From NCBI GenBank assembly GCA_026027325.1, contig JAMSLZ010000008.1, positions 1,661,094 to 1,725,093 of the forward strand: a stretch of 64,000 bases of DNA. The letters run 5' to 3'. Of this stretch, positions 49,381-60,831 are shown piece after piece. How positions within the stretch are numbered: position 1 is the stretch's first letter; every line of letters begins with the position of its first letter. This stretch comes from Actinomucor elegans. Its lineage: Eukaryota > Mucoromycota > Mucoromycetes > Mucorales > Mucoraceae. The notes beneath the pieces were generated by a model. The model did no database searches and had not been told where the DNA came from. It saw only the letters and a program-made list of their open reading frames with translations. Position numbers and translations under genes: made by a program.

Positions 49381-51690
49381 ATGAACGCACAAGCCCCCAG
49401 TTTTGTTCCATCGACAGGCTCGAACAGTAACGATAACAGTAGATCTAACCGAAATAATAACAAGAAACGTCAATGTAACATAACTTTCCCTCGAACCAAT
49501 CGCGATCCTGGTCTAACTTACTCGCTCTTTTTTTTTTTTTTTGCTTCAGATAAGAACCGATCAAGTCAGAATTCAACAAATCGAGACTATCAACGAGCTA
49601 CAAATGATATGAGTAACCTGAATCTTGTCGAGGTAGCTCAAAGAACAGGCGGTTCGACAGACAAGAAAGGGCGCGTTTCACTGAACCATTTGCTGAGCTT
49701 TTCGTTTCCTGAGCGACAAGAAGTTCCTACCCCACAACGTAAAGCTAAAGTAACATCCTATCAGCCTTTTAATAAGGAAAGATTTATTAATGCAAAGTAA
49801 GTTTAAATTATAAGCATATATATATATATTATACATGCTGATGAAACTTAGTTTTCGATTCATGTTGAATCCTACTGGCAATTACATCCATCAGCTAGCA
49901 GATCCCGACATCAATTTTGATTGGGAGACCATTGAACAAGTTGTACGTATTTCATTCTATCTAAACGCTTAGTATGTGTATTATTAATATGATACACTAT
50001 ATTATGATAGCTGATCTCTTCTTCTGAAACCCAATCATGTCCAATCTGTTTATCGCCTCCAACTGCTGCCAGAGTTACCAAGTGTGGACATATTTACTGC
50101 TTACCTTGCATCTTGCATTATCTTGAATTGCGTGAAAATCCCAAGAGATTATGGCGCAAATGCCCTATTTGCTGGGACTCGATTTATGAAGCAGATTTGA
50201 AGCCTGTTCGTATCATGAAACCGTTTGCTGTGTCTGACCATCGTTCAGCAACAGCAGGTAAAGCCTCGTTATCATGTGGGGTAACTGAAGGCGATCGCGT
50301 TGAAATGATTTTGATCCAACGCAACAATCATTCAACGTTAGCTTTTCCGTTATCTGATACTTGGCCATTGCCTCCAAACGTCATTTCAAACTATGTCAAG
50401 CCTGATGTACCTCTGATCCCTTGGCATTTTACACCTGCTGCCATGAACTTTGCCCGGTTCATGTTGGCCAGTCCGGATTATTTGGAAGCAGAATATAACA
50501 GAGATTGTATCGAGTTGGATGAAGCCATGTCGGATGCACAAGGGTGGGGCTCAACTGAAGAGTTGCCGTTTATTGAAAGTAGCATCTCCATGTGTCAAAA
50601 GAAAAGAAAACTTTTGCATCAACAAAGAACAAAGGATGTAGAACTGTCAATTCAAACTTGGAATATGATGTTTGAAGCAGTAGCCAAGTATTCAAAGAAG
50701 CATGGAAAAGCTCCATCTCAGCAACACATTGAAAGGGAACAAGTGAAAGACAATGCGGTACCAGAAGCATATCTTCAATACCATTTAAACCAAGCCGGCA
50801 ATGCTACTGAACTCGAGAAACCTGCTGCTACTGTTACTACTACTACTACTGCTACTACTACTACTGCTACTGCTACTGCTGCTGCTGCTGCTACTGCTGT
50901 TCCAGCTCGATATTCTCACCATCACCAAGCAAATCATGATAATACACCAGCAACTGATTTTTATTTTTATCAAGCTATCGATGGCCAACATGTGTATCTT
51001 CATCCTTTGGATATCCGTATCTTGAAGCACGAATTTGGCGAATATGATCAGTTCCCTCGCACGCTTCAAGTCCAAGCAACCAACGTACAAGAGTCTACAT
51101 TGACAGAAGAGCTTCGCAAGAAATGTAAATACTTGGGTCATTTGCCTCTTGCCTGCGATGTGACATTCTTGGAAATCAACGTCAAAGATATCGTATCTCC
51201 AGAAACCATCCAAGTCTATAACCGTAAGTTTTTTTTTTTTTTTTGTACATTTATAGTCCAGATGATAACTATTTCTTTGGTAGAGGAACTCGTAGCCAGA
51301 GTAAAGAAGAGAAAGGACAAAGAAAGACGCGAGGATCAAAAAAGAAAACTCGCAGAGTCAAAGCAAAAATTACAAGTGGCTAAAGACAGCGCTTCAGAGC
51401 GTCAAATGTTGGAAACCGACCCATTCTTTTCAATGTATAGACCTGCTATGACTGAAGCAGAAAGTGAGGAACAGTTATCATTGGCTTTGAGTGAGTCTGC
51501 TGCTTCTTCAGCACTAGAAGATGATCCAATTGTGCCTGCAGCGCATGTTAGTGGAGGTCCCCGTACTGTCTGGGGTACCAGACAAGTTATTACTCGGGAA
51601 GAGGAGCTAATGATGAACCAAACGCAAGATTGGGCAGATCATATTGTGGTTAATAAAAGTCATAGAAAAAGAAGAGGAAAGAAGCATTAA
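49381..51690 (+). CDS. RNF10/MAG2-like RING-type E3 ubiquitin ligase
   Basis: Exons 49381-49474, 49550-49796, 49852-49942, 50011-51223 and 51284-51690 give 683 residues. The RING finger near residues 155-205 reads [20 protein letters not shown], then [10 protein letters not shown] and [16 protein letters not shown], as in RNF10. The later region with LGHLPLACDVTFLEINVKDI and the basic helix VKKRKDKERREDQKRK also fits that family. RNF10 and yeast Mag2 ubiquitinate 40S ribosomal proteins on stalled ribosomes. The linker near residue 385 is Thr/Ala-rich from trinucleotide repeats. The first and last introns are multiples of three and lack stops, so they could also be read through, adding Phe runs. 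Confidence 0.9.
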
Positions 51691-51808
51691 GTTAATGCTT
51701 TGATACCTACTCTTTTTGTTTTAAAATTTGTATACTAAGCTATTATATCAATACTGTTTTATTGTTGTTTACGAGTGGGTGATATATGTATATGGTAGCA
51801 AATGGTAA

Positions 51809-53880
51809 TCATGAAGAGAAAAACGCGTAAATAACAGAAGTAATGACACCAGAAGAGAATAAAGAGAACGATACGGTGCTAGTAGAAGCACCAGAAGACG
51901 TCTTCTGTTTGGATCCTTCCTTATTGTGAGTATCAACAGCGCTCATATCTATTTCACCCTTCTTATTGATCAAACCCATGGCCTTCAAATCCTCAATCGT
52001 CTTTCCTTCAAGAGCAGCGGCCTTGACTAAACCTTGGCCAGGATATAGCACTTCTAATTGCTTATACATCTCTTCTTGAGGTTCCGTCAATAGCTTCCAA
52101 GAGTACGAAGATTTCATTTGGCCTCTAGGACATCCAGTATTACAAGTATGGTAACAATCATCCTCAGGCCATTTTGGAGGCTCTGAAGCATTAGGATGTG
52201 ACCAGCCCAGATCCAAACCGCAATCTGTATAAGGTTCGAAATTTTCTGCACCGTAGTAATCGATCAAACCAGCAATAGCACCGGTCCAAGCAGCATTGTA
52301 ATCCTGCGTGACTTCGGAGTATTCATAGTTAGAACGATCATCGTACCAGGTATCATCGACGTTAGGTCCGCCTTCCACAGCGCCATAAAGAATGAAGCGC
52401 TGCTTTGTTTTGGATTCAGTGAAATCTCCCTCCACAATATCTTGGAACTCGCCACGCAAAGGATAGTCGATATAGGAATTATAAGACGATTTGTGATAAG
52501 GCTTGGTAGGATAGTTGTCTCCAAAGCCAACTACCCAACTGTAACCATAGTCACCCAAAGCATAGTTGATCTGTTGAGTGGCAAAGGTAACCATGGCCTT
52601 GGCTTCGTCAGTTTTATAACCAATGGATTTGGCAAAGGCAAGCATCAAGAAAGCCACATTACCAGAATAACCTACTGAACCCCAATGCTCAATGTAAGCA
52701 AGGCCACGTGGTGTAAACTTTACGATCTTGGTAGGGCTATCGGGTAAGAACTGATTAAAGTAGTCCATCGAGTTCTTGTAGAACTGGCCTTCTTTGGTGA
52801 TGGCGTAGAGCAAAACGTGCAATGCACCACCCTTTTCGTCCCACGAGTATTCAGTCCAAGAGTCCACTGCTAACGCGTACCATTTCTTTGCTTCCTCCAA
52901 ATAAAATGGATCTTTGGTTGCAGCGTAAATCCAGGCAGCGCTCCAAGCAAGCTCGTCTTCGTAACGTGTAGAAGGATACCAAAAAGTAGCCCATTGGAAA
53001 GCATTATGACGTGATGAAACGTAACTGCCAGGATGGTCAGTAGCAAACTTGTAAAGACGCTTGGCATGATCCACCAAGGTGTCAGCATAAGTAGCATTGT
53101 GTCTACGCCAAGGAATAGAAATAGCAGCTAAAGCAGCACTATACTCACCTACAATTTCGGATGATGGATTTTCGGGCGAGAGATAGTAGGCTTTGTGGGG
53201 AAGACCTGTAGGCACCCATTGCTCATATTCTTCAGGTGGTCCCCAGTAGTTAAAATCGACATCCAACTCGATTTGCTTGGAAATTGGACCTAAAGCTGAA
53301 GTACCCAATTGGCCAACAATGTAGGTATCATTGTAATGCGCATTGGTGATATAATCTAATCCAGAAAAAAAAAAAGGGAGTTAAATTTCCGTGATAACTT
53401 GAAGAATGTGCCTAGAACAAAGGGCATTTTACCTGCTCCCCACTTGAGTAGTTCAAGACCTTCTGCCAATTCGTCAACAGAATTCATTGAATCTTCAAAG
53501 ATCATAATATTAAAAGCCAATTGCGTTACTGTCCAACCCAAGGGCAAACCCCATTTCATGGTGTTTGCAGCTTCGTACCAACCACGCGATAAATCTTCGC
53601 CAAAGTCACCTACACAGACCTTGCAAGAATCCGATCTCCAAGCTAAACGTTGATAAGGTAAAACACCAGACTTTTGGGAATGATAGAATAGAAAACTTTT
53701 GTGAAGTACTTCTGCGTAATTGTATTTAGGGGTTGTGGGGGCAACATAGGGCTCTGTCAAAGGTGGGACGGTAGGATGTCTTAAAGGACTGTCAGGCAAA
53801 GGATCTCCTGCTTGAATACCCGATAGAGCCGAAATCAATACCACAGCATAAGAAAGCCATGATGAATGATGGATTTTCAT
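51809..53880 (-). CDS. Glycoside hydrolase family 9 protein with altered catalytic motif
   Basis: Exons 53880-53433 and 53355-51809 give 664 residues. A signal peptide (MKIHHSSWLSYAVVLISALS) is followed by the GH9 domain: YNYAEVLHKSFLFYHSQKSG, YQRLAWRSDSC, WGLPLGWTVTQLAFNI, SSRHNAFQWA, QINYALGDYGYSWVVGFGDN, and SEVTQDYNAAWTGAIAGL containing the general-acid Glu. The usual nucleophile/base motif DAGD reads EAAN here (GWYEAANTMKW), so both catalytic Asp are replaced. The C-terminus is Ser/Thr-rich and then hydrophobic, consistent with a GPI anchor. GH9 enzymes normally cleave beta-1,4-glucans; a cell-surface binding or changed role is possible. The gene converges with the RNF10-like gene 118 bp away. 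The inverted copy at 58682 has the same EAAN residues. Confidence 0.88.
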
Positions 53881-55947
53881 TTGTATATCACTAACACAAG
53901 TATAAAACAAGATGAACAAGAGCAAAAGAAGAGGTAGGAAATATTTGTTTAAATAGCCTGTTCGTATTCATATTCAAGCAGCATCTATACGATTATATGT
54001 TTCCGAGATCGAGATCAAATAAACATACATAGTTATAGTTCCCGGAAACTTGAATAAGAACCTTTCCCGAAACATTAATTATCCGGTTAACAAGATATTC
54101 GGGCATAAACGTGTTACAGAATATTTAAAAAGCTCTGACATTTTGATTCAATGGAAACTTTTCAGAACTTTTGTTCCAATATCTGATACGGCCTTTTTGT
54201 AGGAGCAATAAATTCTGTGCGATTCTGACTATAGTTGATATAGTAGTGAACCGAAAAAAAACATGATCAAATCGCAAATATCATACTAAGAATGAGCGAG
54301 AACGTCTAAAGTATTACATTATACTTTTTACAATGTTATGCACTGATCCAATGCAATTATTGTATACCTTATATGGCACATAGGCTTATCTATGTAATAA
54401 TTCACTGTATAATCACTTCAGAATATCTCTGTATTACAAAGAATAATCATAGTCTTTACTGAGATGCTGAATTCAATAAAGAATAAAAACTAAGACTTAA
54501 AATCCATAAAATTTTTGACGAAACCCGAGAAATAAAATAAGCCTATCTTGATAACCAATTAGCAGAGATGATTATGTTGTTTATGAGCTATTGATAGAGC
54601 TTAGCACACGCTTTCTATTATTGCATTCACTTTCGAAGAGATACACTCAATCTGATGAAAAGCAATATAGAACTCCGATAGTACTTTCTTTTCTCGTATG
54701 ACTCTATATTTTTTCTTTTTACTATGATGCAAAGCTTGGGATAGTAAAAATAGCGTCTAACTTTCTACAAATTTTGTTCACGAATCGAGGTTCCAAATTA
54801 ACACTCGGCATATTCTGCATGATTTCCTTTTTTTTTTTTTTTTGCTAAGAAATTTAGTTTTTGGTGTAGAGGGTCAAATATTAAATATCCGATAATACTT
54901 CATTGGTACCTGATATTGAAATATTGCATCATGAATACTCATGGCAAGATGATTTAAATTATATAAACAATTCGGTAAATCAGCAGTGAACCAAGGTATT
55001 AAGTTCTTTTTTTTTGGAGATTTATTTAACATGAAACGTTTGTCTAGAAGATTATACTTTTAGAACTATAGCTTCTCTTAATAAAATGTTATAATGCTCC
55101 GACAGTTTAGAGTTCTTACTGTTTATTCCAAGACTTCTTTAATACTTTTCCATCAAAAAGAGTATCACTTGCAATAAAATACAATTGTTTACAATTTTTA
55201 TTGGTTGCTTAATTTGCTAATCCGTGTCTTTTGTCCTCTTTTAAGAACTAAATTCCATTTTTTATGGACCGATTTTGTTACTAGGTTCAAAAAATTGACA
55301 TCGAAAATGCTTATAAGCGGACCAATCGAACACTGAATTTTTTGGCTGATCTCGGCTAAATGTCGCATTTGATTAATGGTTCATGATCAGAATGAATCGT
55401 TGTATCTGGTATAATCTTTGATCTATTTCTGTTTCGTTTATTGTATTAAGTTCATTATTTGCATTATAATATTTACTTGTCAAATAATTGGAGGAAGGCT
55501 TTTTTCTATGTGTATCACTGAGTGATCTGGCTGGGAACAAGCAGCAGCAACAACAACAAAAAACTTCAAGCCAAGTGACATATATTATTTATTTTGATGA
55601 TGGGCTCTCTGTGTACCGCAGTACCGGTTTGAATGTACTAATTTTTTTTTTTTTTTTTTTTTTTTTAGCTCAGATTATTGTTATCGTTGCTAAAGAAGGC
55701 AGGTTCGAGCACCTATCATATAAAAAAGTACCACATCCATAGAAAAATTATATAATGATTAGTCTAAAGTATTAGTGCTCTCTTTTTGGTTCCGAAGCAT
55801 AAAACATACAATCATCAATGATATCATATCCTAGTGAATAGAATCAAAAATATTTATAAGTGAGACAATGGATAGTCCCGATATCTTTTTATTTGACAAT
55901 CAAACATACTACACTATATACAATTTTTTTTTTATACTTTTCATGGT
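53881..55947. other. Intergenic region within the left arm, about 2 kb
   Basis: GH9 promoter side. Contains one copy of the dispersed motif (55348-55407) and a T run near 55641-55666. No gene found. Confidence 0.45.
55348..55407 (+). repeat. Dispersed bipartite motif, copy F
   Basis: Core GATCTCGGCTAAATGTCGCA, then ATCAGAATGAATCGTTGTAT. Best match to the copy at 9489, with the same 60-nt length. Mirrored in the right arm around 57178-57237. Confidence 0.55.
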
Positions 55948-56301
55948 TTAATGAGCTACACTAACTTGTCGAACAACGCATCGTGAGATATCCATCAAAA
56001 TTCGGGCAGCCTAAATAAATAAAAAAAAAAAAAAAAAAAAAGTTTGTTACAGACCAGAAAAAAAATTTTTCTTTTGTTTGTTTTACCTCCAAGACTTGAT
56101 TTTCCTGTTGCTTTGATAACAGTTGATCATCCTTGATGTGTCTTCTGTATTGTCTCTTCTTCTTAGTTTGTCGTCTTTTTACTGGTTCTTCTTCTTCTTC
56201 TTCTTCTTCTTCTTCATCATCATCATCATTTGAGGAAGCAAAAGAAGCCAGAGTAGCTGCGGCTGCTGAAATGTCATCATTGGTTGTATTCTTTTTAGCT
56301 C
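55948..56301 (-). pseudogene. 3' part of an unknown gene, cut at the palindrome axis
   Basis: Read on the minus strand, an open frame comes straight out of the axis (RAKKNTTNDDISAAAATLAS) into an acidic Asp/Glu run and a basic segment (EEPVKRRQTKKKRQYRRHIK, then DDQLLSKQQENQVLE). It splices from 56087 to 56010 and ends AARILMDISRCVVRQVSVAH at a TAA (55950-55948). About 90 C-terminal residues remain. No start codon lies on this side, because the sequence folds back at 56302-56306. The family is not recognised. The missing 5' half is strong evidence that the junction is artificial or a rearrangement break. Confidence 0.7.
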
Positions 56302-56306
56302 GTACT

Positions 56307-56642
56307 GAGCTAAAAAGAATACAACCAATGATGACATTTCAGCAGCCGCAGCTACTCTGGCTTCTTTGCTTCCTCAAATGATGATGATGATGAAAAGAAG
56401 AAGAAGAAGAAGAACCATAAAAGACGACAAACTAAGAAGAAGAGACAATACAGAAGACACATCAAGGATGATCAACTGTTATCAAAGCAACAGGAAAATC
56501 AAGTCTTGGAGGTAAAACAACAAAGAAAATTTTTTTTTCTGGTCTGTAACAAACTTTTTTTTTTTTTTTTTTTTTATTTATTTAGGCTGCCCGAATTTTG
56601 ATGGATATCTCACGATGCGTTGTTCGACAAGTTAGTAGCTCA
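56307..56642 (+). pseudogene. Inverted copy of the same truncated gene
   Basis: Mirror image of 55948-56301 with small differences: a shorter GAA/GAT repeat, and a 2-nt deletion just before the stop (AGTTAGTAGCTC where the left arm encodes VSVAH). It begins at the axis with no start codon. Confidence 0.7.
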
Positions 56643-58681
56643 TAACCATGAAAAGTATAAAAAAAAATTGTATATAGTGTAGTATGTTTGATTGTCAAAT
56701 AAAAGATATCGGGACTATCCATTGTCTCACTTATAATATTTTTGATTCTATTCACTAGGATATGATATCATTGATGATTGTATGTTTTATGCTTCGGAAC
56801 CAAAAAAGAGAGCACTAATACTTTAGACTAATCATTATATATTTTTCTATGGATGTGTACTTTTTATATGATAGGTGCTCGAACCTGCCTTCTTTAGCAA
56901 CGATAACAATAATCTGAGCTAAAAAAAAAAAAAAAAAAAAAAAAATTAGTACATTCAAACCGGTACTGCGGTACACAGAGAGCCCATCATCAAAATAAAT
57001 AATATATGTCACTTGGCTTGAAGTTTTTTGTTGTTGTTGCTGCTGCTTGTTCCCAGCCAGATCACTCAGTGATACACATAGAAAAAGCCTTCCTCCAATT
57101 ATTTGACAAGTAAATATTATAATGCAATAATGAACTTAATACAATAAACGAAACAGAAATAGATCAAAGATTATACCAGATACAACGATTCATTCTGATC
57201 ATGAACCATTAATCAAATGCGACATTTAGCCGAGATCAGCCAAAATCAGTGTTCGATTGGTCCGCTTATAAGCATTTTCGATGTCAATTTTTGAACCTAG
57301 TAACAAAATCGGTCCATAAAAAATGGAATTTAGTTCTTAAAGAGGACAAAAGACACGGATTAGCAAATTAAGCACCAATAAAATTGTAAACAATTGTATT
57401 TTATTGCAAGTGATACTCTTTTTTGATGGAAAAGTATTAAAGAAGTTTGGAATAAACAGTAAGAACTCTAAACTGTCGGAGCATTATAACATTTTATTAA
57501 GAGATATAGTTCTAAAAGTATATCTTCTAGACAAACGTTTTCATGTTAAATAAATCTCCAAAAAAAAAAGAACTTAATACTTGGTTCACTGCTGATTTAC
57601 CGAATTGTTTATAATTTAAATCATCTTGCCATGAGTATTCATGATGCAATATTTCAATATCAGGTACCAATGAAGTTTATCGGATATTTAATATTTGACC
57701 CTACACCAAAAACTAATTTCTTAGCAAAAAAAAAAAAAAAAGGAAATCATGCAAATATGCCGAGTGTAATTTGGAACCTCGATTCGTGAACAAAATTTGT
57801 AGAAAGTTAGACGCTATTTTTACTATCCCAAGCTTTGCATCATAGTAAAAAGAAAAAATATAGAGTCATACGAGAAAAAGAAAGTACTATCGGAGTTCTA
57901 TATTGCTTTTCATCAGATTGAGTGTATCTCTTCGAAAGTGAATGCAATATAGAAAGCGTGTGCTAAGCTCTATCAATAGCTCATAAACAACATAATCATC
58001 TCTGCTAATTGGTTATCAAGATAGGCTTATTTTATTTCTCGGGTTTCGTCAAAAATTTTATGGATTTTAAGTCTAGTTTTTATTCTTTATTGAATTCAGC
58101 ATCTCAGTAAAGACTATGATTATCTTTGTAATACAGAGATATCTGAAGTGATTATACAGTGAATTATTACATAGATAAGCCTATGTGCCATATAAGGTAT
58201 ACAATAATTGCATTGGATCAGTGCATAACATTGTAAAAAGTATAATGTAATACTTTAGACGTTCTCGCTCATTCTTAGTATGATATTTGCGATTTGATCA
58301 TGTTTTTTTTCGGTTCACTACTATATCAACTATAGTCAGAATCGCACAGAATTTATTGCTCCTACAAAAGGCCGTATCAGATATTGGAACAAAAAGTTCT
58401 GAAAAGTTTCCATTGAATCAAAATGTCAGAGCTTTTTAATATTCTGTAACACGTTTATGCCCGAATATCTTGTTAACCGGATAATTAATGTTTCGGGAAA
58501 GGTTCTTATTCAAGTTTCCGGGAACTATAACTATGTATGTTTATTTGATCTCGATCTCGGAAACATATAATCGTATAGATGCTGCTTGAATATGAATACG
58601 AACAGGCTATTTAAACAAATATTTCCTACCTCTTCTTTTGCTCTTGTTCATCTTGTTTATACTTGTGTTAGTGATATACAA
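56643..58681. other. Right-arm copy of the intergenic region 53881-55947
   Basis: Mirrors the left arm, including the dispersed motif (57178-57237) and the homopolymer near 56921-56945. No gene. Confidence 0.5.
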
Positions 58682-60716
58682 ATGAATCCATCATTCATCA
58701 TGGCTTTCTTATGCTGTGGTATTGATTTCGGCTCTATCGGGTATTCAAGCAGGAGATCCTTTGCCTGACAGTCCTTTAAGACATCCTACGTCCCACCTTT
58801 GACAGAGCCCTATGTTGCCCCACAACCCTAAATACAATTACGCAGAAGTACTTCACAAAAGTTTTCTTCTATCATTCCCAAAAGTCTGGTGTTTTACCTT
58901 ATCAACGTTTAGCTTGGAGATCGGATTCTTGCAAGGTCTGTGTAGGTGACTTTGGCGAAGATTTATCGCGTGGTTGGTACGAAGCTGCAAACACCATGAA
59001 ATGGGTTTGCCCTTGGGTTGGACAGTAACGCAATTGGCTTTTAATATTATGATCTTTGAAGATTCATGAATTCTGTTGACGAATTGGCAGAAGGTCTTGA
59101 ACTACTCAAGTGGGAGCAGGTAAAATGCCCTTTGTTCTAGGCACATTCTTCAAGTTATCACGAAATTTACTCCTTTTTTTTTTTCTGGATTAGATTATAT
59201 CACCAATGCGCATTACAATGATACCTACATTGTTGGCCAATTGGGTACTCAGCTTTAGGTCCAATTTCCAAGCAAATCGAGTTGGATGTCGATTTTAACT
59301 ACTGGGGACCACCTGAAGAATATGAGCAATGGGTGCCTACAGGTCTTCCCCACAAAGCCTACTATCTCGCCCGAAAATCCATCATCCGAAATTGTAGGTG
59401 AGTATAGCTGCTTTAGCTGCTATTTCTATTCCTTGGCGTAGACACAATGCTACTTATGCTGACACCTTGGTGGATCATGCCAAGCGTCTTTACAAGTTTG
59501 CTACTGACCATCCTGGCAGTTACGTTTCATCACGTCATAATGCTTTCCAATGGGCTACTTTTGGTATCCTTCTACACGTTACGAAGACGAGCTGCTTGGA
59601 GCGCTGCCTGGATTTACGCTGCAACCAAAGATCCATTTTATTTGGAGGAAGCAAAGAATGGTACGCGTAGCAGTGGACTCTTGGACGAATACTCGTGGGA
59701 CGAAAGGGTGGTGCATTGCACGTTTTGCTCTACGCCATCACCAAGAAGGCCAGTCTACAAGAACTCGATGGACTACTTTAATCAGTTCTTACCCGATAGC
59801 CCTACCAAGATCGTAAAGTTTACACCACGTGGCCTTGCTTACATTGAGCATTGGGGTTCAGTAGGTTATTCTGGTAATGTGGCTTTCTTGATGCTTGCCT
59901 TTGCCAAATCCCTTGGTTATAAAACTGACGAAGCCAAGGCCATGGTTACCTTTGCCACTCAACAGATCAACTATGCTTTGGGTGACTATGGTTACAGTTG
60001 GGTAGTTGGCTTTGGAGACAACTATCCTACCAAGCCTTATCACAAATCGTCTTATAATTCCTATATCGACTATCCTTTGCGTGGCGAGTTCCAAGATATT
60101 GTGGGGAGATTTCACTGAATCCAAAACAAAGCAGCGCTTCATTCTTTATGGCGCTGTGGAAGGCGGACCTAACGTCGATGATACCTGGTACGATGATCGT
60201 TCTAACTATGAATACTCCGAAGTCACGCAGGATTACAATGCGCTTGGACCGGTGCTATTGCTGGTTTGATCGATTACTACGGTGCAGAAAATTTCGAACC
60301 TTATACAGATTGCGTTTGGATCTGGGCTGGTCACATCCTAATGCTTCAGAGCCTCCAAAATGGCCTGAGGATGATTGTTACCATACTTGTAATACTGGAT
60401 GTCCTAGAGGCCAAATGAAATCTTCGTACTCTTGGAAGCTATTGACGGAACCTCAAGAGATGTATAAGCAATTAGAAGTGCTATATCCTGGCCAAGGTTT
60501 AGTCAAGGCCGCTGCTCTTGAAGGAAGACGATTGAGGATTTGAAGGCCATGGTTTGATCAATAAGAAGGGTGAAATAGATATGAGCGCTGTTGATACTCA
60601 CAATAAGGAAGGATCCAAACAGAAGACGTCTTCTGGTGCTTCTACTAGCACCGTATCGTTCTCTTTATCTCTTCTGGTGTCATTACTTCTGTTATTTACG
60701 CGTTTTTCTCTCATGA
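58682..60716 (+). pseudogene. Frameshifted inverted copy of the GH9 gene
   Basis: Same exon order as 53880-51809, from ATGAATCCATCATTC to the TGA at 60714-60716. The open frame is broken repeatedly by one- or two-base indels. For example, bases are lost in the signal peptide region and before FWYPST, and one is inserted before EGDFTES. Coding identity between breaks is nearly complete. The random placement argues for sequencing error rather than decay. Confidence 0.85.
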
Positions 60717-60831
60717 TTACCATTTGCTACCATATACTATATCACCCACTCGTAAACAACAATAAAACAGTATTGATAATAGCTTAGTATACAAATTTTA
60801 AAACAAAAAGAGTAGGTATCAAAGCATTAAC

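Larger units (their letters stand above)
48442..56301 (+). repeat. Left arm of a giant inverted repeat (at least 7.86 kb)
   Basis: The arm is mirrored by 56307-64000. Symmetry is exact at the axis: CTTTTTAGCTC at 56291-56301, the spacer GTACT, then GAGCTAAAAAG at 56307-56317. This arm has intact reading frames. Its outer end given here is only where the window cuts the right arm; the true repeat may extend further left. Confidence 0.93.
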
